From: Cristatella mucedo
Lineage: Eukaryota > Bryozoa > Phylactolaemata > Cristatellidae
Length of the DNA: 64,000 bases
NCBI GenBank assembly: GCA_009760855.2
Contig: WPIO01000063.1
Coordinates: forward strand, 475,001-539,000
Direction: 5' to 3'
Made by a program: the position numbers and the translations under genes. This document shows positions 48,924 to 58,677 of the stretch, one piece after another (within the stretch, counting starts at the first letter, position 1; every line of letters begins with the position of its first letter). The notes under the pieces are model-generated. The model saw nothing but the letters and a program-made list of their open reading frames with translations, had not been told where the DNA came from and searched no databases.

Positions 48924-49328
48924 CTAGTGTAATGTCTGCGGTAAACCATAGGCAATCTGGACGGGGCGCACAGTGCGCTTAGTCAGAGTTGCAAACTCGT
49001 CGAGCATGTCAGCTAGTGTTGTGTTGTAGCTATCTACTAATGATGACAGATCGGAGGGAGGACTGAGCAGCAGAGGTGAAGCAGATATTCTTGCACGGAC
49101 AGCATCGATGTCAAGAGTCTTGAGGTTTTGCGATTCACAAGTTACTTTAGAGGACGAGGTGGGCACACACTGTAGATGGAATGACATCTGCATGTGGTCA
49201 CATAAGCATGATTTGGGAATAATTGGTGATGGCAAAGTGCAGTTGTATGAGAACATCTGGTCGTGTGTGTGACCCTTATTGTGATTAGGGCCATTCACAT
49301 CAGCTGCAACAGACAATGAGTCAGTCAA
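48924..49328 (-). pseudogene. L2-A endonuclease C-terminus
   Basis: A 134-codon frame. GHTHDQMFSYNCTL corresponds to the GHTLDLI.S. segment, CLCDHMQMSFHLQC to the LSDHH.V.F.L segment near the C-terminal catalytic histidine (DH is retained), and LKTLDIDAVRARISASPLLL with DLSSLVDSYNTTLADMLDEF to the conserved post-endonuclease helix. The N-terminal catalytic residues are not in this piece. Confidence 0.8.
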
Positions 49329-49359
49329 TGCACAAAATTTAGTGCTGAAAGCGTTGAGC

Positions 49360-49605
49360 TGACAGGGATATTAAGGTAATTTTTTGACGGACAGTATTGA
49401 TGTCACGACTCTTAAGGCCTTGCGAATCATACGTAACGTTACATCCTAAGGAGGGCACATACTGTTGACCGAATGAGATCTGCAGATGACCAGATCATCG
49501 GACTTTGGTAGCAACAGGTGACAATGACACAGTTTTACGAAAACGAATTATCAAGTGTCTGATCCTGGACTTTATTTGGGTCATGCACATGAGCCACAAG
49601 AGAAA
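49360..49605 (-). mobile_element. Second L2-A endonuclease fragment
   Basis: A repeat of the endonuclease C-terminal segment in poorer condition (catcctaaggagggcacata and gaccgaatgagatctgcaga are equivalent to 49,155-49,195). It lies between the previous copy and the tail of the next, so it belongs to another, mostly lost, element. Confidence 0.6.
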
Positions 49606-50765
49606 GTCATAATAATATAAATAATAATGCACTTGATAAAGCGAGCTTAGAGAACAACTCAATCTCTGTCTAGGCGCTTTACATTTGCTGCAAAGGAAAA
49701 CGCGATTGAATGGTGAGTAATATCATGCTTAATAAACAACATAAATAACATGGTTAGGGGTGACATGCACAGGGACAGCATAGCTGCAGACAAGAATAGC
49801 TGCATAGGTTTGCATTAACTGTAATTGCCTAATTGTGCATGTTGGAAGGCCAGCCAGCAGAAAGCTCCAGAAGCCAAGACGGAATGTCACAAATACATGG
49901 ACTAACTTAGACGTGGTATCCTTATCTAAGAGCCCGGATTTAAGCATTTTTATCTATCTGAAAGTTTTCAGGCTGGATTGTGGAGAGGATGTGGTCGTCT
50001 AACGAGAGGCCACTTTGGATCACGACACCCACTAGAATTCGAGCCGATTCAACGGGAGATATGCTGGCAGAACAAATTTTGAGCGTTAGCCTTTCTAAGT
50101 TCTGAATCGCACTGAGTTTTCCATCAGCTATTAAGTTAGTGTCACCATCGTTTAGTTTCATAAAATGTGCTGCCATCCATGTGAGGACGTCATCAATACA
50201 TGCAGCAAGTGAGTTGAGAGAATTCGAGGTGTTCGAAGGCTGTGAGGGATAGAAGCAAAGGTATGACTGGTGGTCGTCCACATAGAAGCAAAAGCCTAAA
50301 TTGGGCTTGGCAATCACATCGGCAAGAGGGAGAATATAAACCATGAAAAGAACTAAATCAATCACAAAGCCCTGAGGTACCAAATTTTCTAGAGGTTCCT
50401 TGGATGGTGTTTGTCAATTCACATCAATACTCTGGAGTCCGACTACGAGTGCACGAAAGTCAGGGCTTATTGCACAAGATCAGTTATTAAATTGATACTC
50501 AAAGTTAACTATAACAAATACAAGTTGGCTTCGTAGATGCAGCATTGAAATGAGATAGGAGAATTGTGTCATCAGGAAAGTCGCGGTACCTGGGCACTAT
50601 TTAACACTGCCACGATTGGCAGCTTCATTCCGGGTGAACGTTAAACAAGAGCTTCGGCAGACTGCTTTGAAAATGCTTATTAGCGATTGAAACTTGAGGG
50701 AGGAATCTGCGACAACTGCAACTTTACCCTGAGGTGTGATTGATCTAGAAGAAAGAAAGAATGGC

Positions 50766-51059
50766 AAACCTCTCGTTAGACGACCACATCCGCTCCACAA
50801 TCCAGCTCGCCACCCTGCGTTTTGTCCTTGATATGCTTATGCATGCTGACACTGTGCATGCTGCCACTAACCGCATTTGCATGCTGACCCTGTGTATGTC
50901 ACCCCGAACCATATTATTTATTTTGTTTGTTTTTCAACATGATTTTACTAACCATTCAATTACATTTCCCTCTGCAACAAATGTAAAGCGCCTAGAAAGA
51001 GATTAAGTTCTCTCAGGGCGCTTTATCAAGTGCATTATTATTATTATTATTATAAACCT
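50766..51059 (+). mobile_element. Young L2-A mini-insertion with target-site duplication
   Basis: A 282-bp plus-strand insertion (50,772-51,053) flanked by aaacct at 50,766-50,771 and 51,054-51,059. It starts with 36 bp of RT palm (LSLDDHIRSTIQ), jumps to the 3' UTR (GCATGC block), and ends in a well-formed hairpin and an (ATT)n tail (51,034-51,053). The paralogous empty site at about 32,600 reads gacaaacctg with no insertion. It is the cleanest integration in the window. Confidence 0.9.
50985..51024 (+). other. Conserved 3' hairpin of L2-A
   Basis: aaagcgcc (50,985-50,992) pairs with ggcgcttt (51,017-51,024), and inside it agaga (50,998-51,002) pairs with tctct (51,009-51,013) with a six-base loop. 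The same structure precedes nearly every tail in the window. In related 'stringent' LINEs a 3' stem-loop is recognised by the RT; that this one works likewise is inference. Confidence 0.75.
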
Positions 51060-51699
51060 GAAGAGGTTGTGTTAGTTACATACGGGCTGCTAGTCAATTT
51101 CAGACAGGTCTAGATGAAAGCAAACAGGTCTAGGTCATATATTATTAGGGATTTATGTCACAGTGCAGGATAATTATGGAGACAGACTTTACGATGATCC
51201 TCCGAGGAAAAAGCAGGTCTACGGATAACTTTATTACAAGCAATAGCTTAAGAAGTTTGAGGAGATCTGATAGAGCCGTTTAAGACCATGCAGTAAAAAA
51301 ACAACATGCTTGGCATAATCGGAGCCTGTTTCAGCTACATCGGCAGATCCGGGTAGACCGACTTTTGTTACTTAGCAATTCATCAACCCTCGCTCCGCCC
51401 CCCAGCAATCGCATCTAGGAATGCATTTTGAACTGCCATGGTGGAACAAAAACAAGCAGGCACACAATAGTAAACGGGCTGATAGCAAATATTCAGCGAA
51501 AATAAAGCCACATGTGACGTGGCTTGCGAAGCCATGTAACGTTATGACTAGGCCGTGTTCAGTAAGCGTTTAGATATCTATAGGAACCGAGCTTCCTAGC
51601 CGTTTCGGTTACACGATACTCAGACGTATTTTAAACAGGTCGTAGCTGTGTCGGTTTCTGTAATTTATATTCGCAAGAGCTTGGATTGCCTGAATAGAA

Positions 51700-51863
51700 G
51701 CAAAGCTGCTTGGGCTTTACATTATTTTTGTACATGCTCTGATAAGAATAGTCATTATCCGCTATTACTTCAAAATCTATAAGCAGCGTTTGACGCCCTT
51801 AACCGTTATTTTACCAATGTCTAGTCGAAATCCATAGATTGTGTCTGTGTACAGCAGCTGAAA
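51700..51863 (+). mobile_element. L2-A RT fragment of head-to-head composite
   Basis: Plus-strand remnant of LLSLQNL.AAFDALNRYFTN at about 51,765-51,815 (family LSAAFDTIDH), followed by tacagcagctgaaaatagtt. Paralog of 33,390-33,607. Confidence 0.7.
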
Positions 51864-54650
51864 ATAGTTCTGATGAGTACACTGGATCCATAGAACGAAG
51901 CGACATAAAAATGATTTCACAAATCTTGAAGTCAACATGCTAATGACTGGGAGGTAGTGCAGCAAGTAGGTTAGAATTGGTGTGGTAGTGGAAGCATTGC
52001 ACCCACGACAGACAGGCCAAGCTGCCCATTTTATCACTAACTGTCAGTGCCTGGTTACACCGGCCCGTAGACGACGAAGTACTGAAAGGCAGCAATTGAG
52101 GTGGGGTGATTCTAATACCGTGACCAATATGGTGAATTATTTAAGTTTAAGCGAGCCCGAAGTTAAGCAATATTGTTAAGCTGAAAGTACCAGTACTCCC
52201 GAATCTCCAATTTACCCAGGATTCAAACGATTGCAGTGCAGTCCTAGTTCTACCCCTGGCGAGATGGAAGGCGTTCGAGGAGCATGCTGGAGGTCTTCAT
52301 GATCATTTGTATCAAATGCAGACCAAAGATGGAGCAAATCTAGAAGATAGACTTACCAAAGTCTGCATTCCTGAGAGACTCGTTACACGCCTTATGTAAA
52401 GCTCACACTTGTGAGTGATTAGCTCAAACACCAGACTACAACTTGCTAGCTAGGTTCGAATTTTCAGTATACAACTCAGCTAGTCTGACACAACTTTTTC
52501 AAGTGAATTAGATTGAAACAGTAGAAGGAACACAGGGCGGAAGCTGCTACAGCTTATTTTAGTCTAGTGATGCTATCGTTTTTAGTGGCCTCACTATAGC
52601 CTTTTTCAAAGAGTCGAGGTCATCGCTTGAGGTCAGTGACACAATTATTATATTAGTTATGCATAGCAGCAGTAGCACTATGCACCGTCTAGCAAGGCAG
52701 TGGATTTAGGGTAAAGAGGACTAGTAGTCTTCTTTAATTGGAAGATTAGTTTCAGGACGAATTCACTCGTGTCCTTCCTGAACCTCCTCATTAAGAGGCC
52801 GTGCGAAATTGACAAAGAAGACCCTTAAGAGGTTATTAGTGAGGGACATGAGTCCGATGAGAATGCCTCAACCTTAGGGTTCGACTATGAATATATTTAT
52901 CTTGTAAAAAAATAAGGTAGATAAGAAATTAGCTAATATCACTCGGTCAGAGCCATCCTGGGAGTAGTCAAATGATCGGTGTATCGTAAACATAATCATG
53001 TTTGGATTTTACAATACGTGGCCCAGCATTATTTTATAGAAGTTTGATTAACCTGCTCAGGACATATTTGTATGATCTACAGTAGTCTCCATATGATTGT
53101 CAATAGACATGTAGTCCCGATGTTTCGTATGCTTTGCAAGGTTACGCTTTGTATATCTAGCTATTTAGCTTCGGTCGTTAACCACAGTCCTTCTGGGCGA
53201 GTGCACACAGTGGGCTTTACAATAGCCCTAAATTCGTCAATCATGTCAACTAGTGTCATATTATATCCATGTAACAATGACGACAGTTCAGAAGAGTGCT
53301 GGAACAGCAGAAGCGAAGAAGATACTCTTGCAGCGACAGTATCGATGTTAAGATTCTAATAACATTAGCTAACCGTGTGTGACTTTAGATGCGGAGGTAG
53401 CCACACACAGTAGACTGAAATGGATGTGTATGTGATCAGAGAAGCTGAATTTGATGAAAACAGGTGACGTTATTGTTCAGTTTAAAGTGACAGGTTGTCA
53501 ATTTTTTGACCGTGGATTTTACGAAGGTCACGCCTATGAGCCTCAATAAAAGGGAAATCAGACAGAGTACGAAAGTCAGGGCTTAAAGCACCAGATACAT
53601 TGACATAACGAATTTTGAAATCCACCTTGACGGGGAAGATCAATTTCGCAAGCACAGAATCGATATGAGATCGGAGAACTGTGATATCAAGAAGTTCACA
53701 GTATCTGGGCACAATAGACCGCTGCCACTATTTACAGCTTGTTCTCTGATGAACGCTAAACAAAAGATTCGATAGACTGCATTGAAGGGACTTAAAAATT
53801 TTTAAACTTGAGGAATGAACATGCGACTACGCCAACTCTACTGTGAGTCTTGACTGATCTAGAAATAACAAAGAGGAAAAACTATGCATGGTTTTGACTG
53901 TTAAATTCTTGGTGTTTGTCGATTTTAGCCCGGTGTCGGTCAAGGCGATCAGATGTAGGCCTTCCATCATTTCGTCATAAGTTATTTTGTATTTATTAGG
54001 CACTAAGAGACAATTGCAGAGGCAAGCATTACACTGGGCTTCCGAGATCGTAGCAGGTTTTCATACAACTAAATTAGAATGATTTGCCTCCTCAGTTGGG
54101 CGATATCTCGTAAGGTGGCTCGATGCTATGCTGGGAATAGCAAACGTGTGGGGTTTCCAGCAAAGCTTGTTACGGCTGAGGCAGCTGTTCGGAGTCGGCC
54201 GCCTTGTATTGATGAACAATTCCTGGACTCTAGCACCAGCAATCGCATTTATGAATGTATTTGAACTGCCATAGAGCAACGATGATATGCAGGTACGATA
54301 ATAACCAACACGCTGATTATAAACAGGTTTGACAATAAAAGCTTTAGGCAAACTGGTGAGGTAGACTGGGCTGCATCGAGACTAGGCCTAAGCATTTAGC
54401 GTTCGGATAGCCATAGGTACTCGGTTTCCCATGCACTACGGTATAACCATAAATGTATATTTCGTTAACTTTTCGAAGCTGTATCGATTGCTTTAACCAT
54501 TTTTTGCAAAAACTTGGATTTGCGGGAAAGATTTCGAAACGGACAAGAAAAATACTAGTGTTTAGTGTCGGCCGATGAGAATACCTGACCGTAGTCGGGG
54601 CAAACACCTTTTTCCCTTTGCAAAACTAGTGCAGCACTCGATGTCTCTAA
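51864..54650 (-). mobile_element. Long L2-A copy, thumb to leader, palm and 3' end deleted
   Basis: In element order from the right: leader (54,080-54,640), endonuclease (about 53,200-53,960, including LSPDFRTLSDFPFIEAH at about 53,545-53,600), linker (53,050-53,200), RT N-terminus and fingers (52,200-53,040), then a jump at about 52,190 over the palm into the thumb (51,870-52,185). The 3' UTR and tail are gone. Paralogous to 34,080-34,650 in its left part. No frame exceeds 96 codons. Confidence 0.75.
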
Positions 54651-54900
54651 CAGAGTTTTAATCTACATTTTGAGCTATCAGTTTCTAGGAAACAATGCAG
54701 CTTAGGCATTACAGTGGTCTTTCCAAATGTGCTGATTAGGTTAGGGCTCATCAGCTGACACTCGAAGCCCTTTCAGCACCATTTGATGGCCTAGACAACA
54801 CTGTCCTTAAAGAACTTCCCTCCATCCTCTAGGTATCACTATTACACTTCTAAGCTGATTGATATGAATGCTAATCTTTGGCTGTGCCAATGAGGCTGTT
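54650..54900 (+). mobile_element. L2-A RT fragment of head-to-head composite
   Basis: Plus-strand equivalent of 38,820-39,040; LEALSAPFDGLDNTVLKELP at about 54,762-54,822 matches the LSAAFDTIDH motif region. Confidence 0.75.
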
Positions 54901-54939
54901 AGATAGGCTGGTAATTTTTCATGATAACTTAGATTCTAT

Positions 54940-55320
54940 GTTTTCCAGAGATGGAAAATACTAGTAAGGATGATTCATTTGATTCAGCACCCTCAGACAG
55001 CTTAATCTCTTTGTAGACACTTGACATTTCCTGCAAACGAAGCTCGATCGAACGTGTAGAGGTAGCATGTTCAATAAACAAGAAGAGAAGCATATTTAGG
55101 GATGACATGCACATGGTCAGCACGCAAGTTAGGTTAGTAGCAGCATGCAGAGTATCAGCACTCACAAGCATACCAATGACGATTCACAGGGATCCACTAC
55201 GTGCTGTTAAACATTGATGCGGTTTAGCTTCATTTTAAATCAGGGCACGACGGAAGACGTCATGACACTCTTCGGGAGTCACTTTAAGGCTTTAGAACCG
55301 AACGAACTAAAGAGTCAGGG
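54940..55320 (-). mobile_element. L2-A' 3' end
   Basis: Hairpin region, 3' UTR with GCATGC block and the subfamily phrase gggatccactacgtgctgtt, ending in the thumb C-terminus near 55,320. Repeat R follows. Confidence 0.75.
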
Positions 55321-55329
55321 ACAGATAAC

Positions 55330-55750
55330 ACATTTACTCTAACAATGACTAAGTTTGTGATACTGCACACGAGAATTGAATCGTTCAAAATTAAGCAAAC
55401 TCGGCCATCGTTTTACGTATATTTAAAAGCCTTTATTGAAATCAGAGGTCCTCGCAAACGATCACCCAGTGAGACCTTTTTGAAAAAGATATCGCCACGC
55501 AAACGTCTTTTTGAAGTGAATCACATGAATACTTCCAAAATAACTTGTTTTTCATTTTAGTGGCTTCATTGTACCAAAGCTGCTCTCCCCAGTGCTATCA
55601 ACGGCTTGCGAATATGAAACGATTACTGTAAAGTTCCTGACCTAGACATGCTACGTCTGCCAGTGGTGCCAGAGAATAAGGATCACGATATCCCCTTATT
55701 GCGACTCTCTTTTTCTCTTATCTCCTTCATGCCTGTCACTACGAATGCCC
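55330..55750 (+). repeat. Repeat R, copy 3
   Basis: Closest relative of 37,700-38,140, starting at aagtttgtgatactgcacac. It ends at the hAT terminus at 55,756. Confidence 0.8.
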
Positions 55751-55755
55751 TAGTA

Positions 55756-56432
55756 CAGGGGTGTCCGATCTTTTTGCGGTGGGTGGCATCATTTCAAAAA
55801 TTTAAATGGTCAGGGGGCCACATGTAAATTGGCGTAGTTGACCCCATCAGAAAATAAGATCGTAATTTATTATGACTGTTACTATTACACTTAATAAATA
55901 AACCGCAATACAATAGTATTTTTAATATTATTATAATTAAAAATAATAAATATCAATATATTAATCGTGTGACCTGGAAAATAATTTGATAGATATTATG
56001 GCCAATCTTTTACTTTTGAATTTTTACTTTAATAACATGAAGACAGAAACTTATAAAACTTACAAAATTACATGACAAGGACTCACATAATATTTATGTC
56101 TCCGGATTAATTAAATGCCACAGGTATTCAATGTCTTCTGCACTGCAGGCATCAATGAGATATCTGGCATTGTTTCTGTTTGCATAAAAAGTCGGCATCT
56201 GCTGTACAGTGGATGTGGCAATTCTAAGGATTCCAGATAATTGTTCATCTGTGAGAACGGATCGAGTCATTGTTTTCACATTTTTCAGTCTGGCAAAAAG
56301 CTGCTCACAGCAATATGTGCTGCCAAAAAGTGCAATATACCTGCGAGCATGTTTGGCTAGGTTAGGAAAAGACTCTGATGAAACATACTGAGTGTAAAAG
56401 GTAGCAAGGTCATGATGATCATAAGCAGTTTT
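55756..56432 (-). mobile_element. Truncated hAT transposon, 3' part
   Basis: Starts with caggggtgtccgatcttttt, a terminus type common among animal hAT elements. After an AT-rich untranslated stretch it encodes the transposase C-terminus on the minus strand. The element stops abruptly at about 56,430 inside the transposase, so the other terminus is absent. It is a different hAT family from the one at 58.2 kb: the terminus reads gtgtccga instead of gtcggcaa. Confidence 0.8.
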
Positions 56433-56483
56433 TAAATTGCATTTTGAGCTATCCGTTTCCCGGAAACAATGCTGCTTAGGCAT
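56094..56483 (-). pseudogene. hAT transposase dimerisation domain, fused to antisense L2
   Basis: A 129-codon frame. Residues from about 19 onward are a hAT C-terminal dimerisation domain: FPNLAKHARRYIALFGSTYC with CEQLFARLKNVKTMTRSVLT and DEQLSGILRIATS. The glutamate in YCCEQLF corresponds to the third catalytic residue of hAT transposases and is retained. The first 18 residues (MPKQHCFRETDSSKCNLK) are antisense L2-A composite sequence reached by read-through across the truncation, so the apparent start is an artefact. Confidence 0.8.
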
Positions 56484-56665
56484 TACAGTGGTCTTTTCAA
56501 ATGTGCTGATTAGGTTAGGGCTTATCAGCTGATGCTCGAAGATCTGTCAGCATCATTTGATGGCCTTGACCACCACATCCTTAAAGAACTTCTCTCTATC
56601 CTCTAAGTATCACTATTACACTTCAAAGCTGAGAGATATACGGTCTCATCTTTCGCTGTGCAAGT
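56437..56665 (+). mobile_element. L2-A RT fragment of composite, truncated by hAT
   Basis: Matches 38,840-39,060 and 54,665-54,900. The minus-strand leader that should precede it (as at 38,240-38,820) is missing and its place is taken by the hAT fragment. Confidence 0.75.
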
Positions 56666-56682
56666 GAGGCTGTTAAATAAAA

Positions 56683-57490
56683 ACAATAGTAATAATAACA
56701 TTAATAATGCACTTGATAAAGCAGCCTCTGAGAATTCGATCTCTCTGTATGGGTTTTACATTTGCTGCAAAGGGAAATGCAATTGAATGGTGATTAATAT
56801 TATACTTGATAAGCAAACAAAGTAACATGGTTAGGCGTGACATGCAAAGGATCAGCATGCAAGTGTGATCGGTGGCAGCATGCACAGTCTTAGCAGGCAT
56901 TAGCTCGTGAAGGACGAATCACAGGGACCCACTAAATGCTGTCCTAAATAGGTGTGTTTGTAACTTCTTTTTAAATGCTATCAAGTCGGGGATGTTCTGA
57001 TGCAAATCGGGAGGGAGGTCCAGGCTTTGGGAGCATACGAACTAAATGCACGGTCTCCAAAGGATTTGAGCTTTGTACGAGGTATTTGTAGACTGATGGA
57101 TTCCGAAAAGCGGCTGGTACGATGCTTGGCCTTTTAGATGAGTAGATCTGAGAGATTGGCTTGAGCCATAGAATGAAGGGACCTAAAAGTGAGCGACAAA
57201 ACCTTGAAGTCAATCTGTTGCTTGACTGGTAGCCAGTGCAGGTCGGCGAGAAGTGGAGTAATGTGGCAACTGCCATGCTCACTGCAGACAAGCCTCGCTG
57301 CAGAGTTTTGCACCAGCTGCAGTCGCCTGATCGCACATGCCGGTAGGCCAGTAAGCAGTGAGTCGCACAAGTCGAGACGGAATGTCACGAATGCATTGAC
57401 CATCTTGGACGTGGTATCCTTATCTAAACAAGCCCGAATTTTAGCAATGTTATGAAACTGAAAATAGGCATTTTTGACTGAAAATCAGCT
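56683..57490 (-). mobile_element. L2-A 5'-truncated copy, thumb and 3' end
   Basis: Degenerate AAT tail (56,683-56,708), hairpin, 3' UTR, thumb with LTSRFCRSLLGPFILWLKPI in one frame and CNSAARLVC-type blocks in another (57,134-57,403: LLTGLPACAIRRLQLVQNSA and HITPLLADLHWLPVKQQIDF). Paralog of 39,069-39,860 with a similar truncation point. Confidence 0.85.
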
Positions 57491-57539
57491 AGTAATTTTT
57501 CAAGATGACTTAGGTGCTATGTTTTCCAGAGATTTAATA

Positions 57540-58005
57540 TGATAATAGTGACAATTGATTAAATATGGAGCCCTCAGAGACCTTAGTCTCTTTCTAGACA
57601 CTTTACATTTTCTGCAAACAAAGCTCGATCGAATGTGTGTAGCAGTAGCATTTTCAATAAACAAGAGGAGAAACATGTTTAGGGGTTACATGCACATGAT
57701 CAGCACGCAAGTTAGGTTAGTAGCAGCATGCAGAATATCAGTAGGCACAAGCATACCGATGACGAATTACAGGGATCCACTTGGTGCTGTTATAAATAGA
57801 TGCGGTTTAGCTTCTTGTAAATGAGGGCAAGTCGGCAGACGTCGTGACGCTAGTCGGTATTCAGTTTAAGGCTTTGGGACCAAACGAACTAAAATCACGG
57901 TCTCCAAAAGATTTGAGATCTTTACGATGTGTGGGTAACTAGTTAGATTCCGAAAATCCGGTGGTACGAAGGTTTGCCTGGTAGGAGTGTAAATCCGATA
58001 TTCAA
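57540..58005 (-). mobile_element. L2-A' 3' end and partial thumb
   Basis: Paralog of 39,900-40,380 with the same landmarks (gggatccacttggtgctgtt, cgatgtgtgggtaactag). Confidence 0.8.
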
Positions 58006-58190
58006 ATCCTTCAGCTCTCTCTGGGCACTCCTCCCAAGTTTGTCGTAGACAACTATTTAAGGCCGAGGTCAGGCTTGTTTGGCCCACCCCTCCCCCCCAC
58101 AAGTCATCTATCTCACTCGGTAGCGGTCAATATTGTCAAGCTCAAACCCTTTAGCTCTATCTGGGCACTCCTCCCAAGTTTGTCCTAGCC
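58005..58190. repeat. 138-bp direct repeat next to hAT left end
   Basis: Paralog of 40,383-40,570, ending ttgtcctagcc immediately before the hAT terminus. Confidence 0.75.
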
Positions 58191-58205
58191 CAGGTGTAGG
58201 CAACC
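58191..58205 (+). repeat. hAT left terminal inverted repeat
   Basis: caggtgtaggcaacc; 13 of 15 bases match the reversed right end. Confidence 0.9.
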
Positions 58206-58677
58206 CGCGGCACGAGAGCTGCATGCGGCTCTTTCGATTACAAGATGTGGTTCCCCACTTCCATGCGCAAATATTAATAATTATTTTATTTTATTTTCAA
58301 AACTCGTAAACAACATTATACTGCAATAAAACTTTGAACAGGATAAAAACACTCAACAGAGAACAGTGAGAACAGGTGGAGTAGAGAGTATACGGACACC
58401 TGACAACCGCTTGGGCACCAGGCACAGCCCCACAGCCGTGCTGTGGCCAGCCCCGTGGCGACGGCTCCATGCTTGCCACTGCCGAAGTGCTGACTGCCTC
58501 CGTCACTGGTCACTACTACCACTCAGCCAGCCACCTAGCGGACGGTAGTGTTCAGTCTTCAGCAAGTCTTTCTCAGGGCTCGGTTCCATGTGTGTTAATT
58601 TAATCGCTTGCGAGAAACAACATTTTTTTCCTTATTTCAAGAAGAAGACGATTTAGAAGCGAATTATCTTCTCAAAG

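Larger units (their letters stand above)
46754..49360 (-). mobile_element. Best-preserved L2-A copy, endonuclease end to tail
   Basis: In element order: endonuclease C-terminus (48,924-49,328), linker (about 48,700-48,920), RT N-terminus (48,372-48,776), fingers and palm (47,591-48,283), thumb (47,171-47,590), 3' UTR and hairpin (46,780-47,000), and a weak AAT-like tail (46,754-46,775). All domains are in the right order on one strand with no large deletion. Frameshifts separate them, at about 48,290-48,370, 47,590 and 47,170 among others. The N-terminal endonuclease half is missing; the next 250 bp (49,360-49,605) are a second endonuclease piece. Confidence 0.85.
49608..51700 (-). mobile_element. 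L2-A internally deleted copy, paralog of 31-33.4 kb
   Basis: AAT-type tail at about 49,609-49,628, hairpin, 3' UTR, shortened thumb, and palm frame 49,940-50,383 with VYILPLADVIAKPNLGFCFY and VDDHQSYLCFYPSQPS. The active site is YVDDHQSY and keeps both aspartates. At about 50,440 the RT is joined to the endonuclease at the same point as in the 31-kb copy. Endonuclease/leader continue to about 51,700, interrupted by the plus-strand insertion at 50,772-51,053. Confidence 0.8.
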
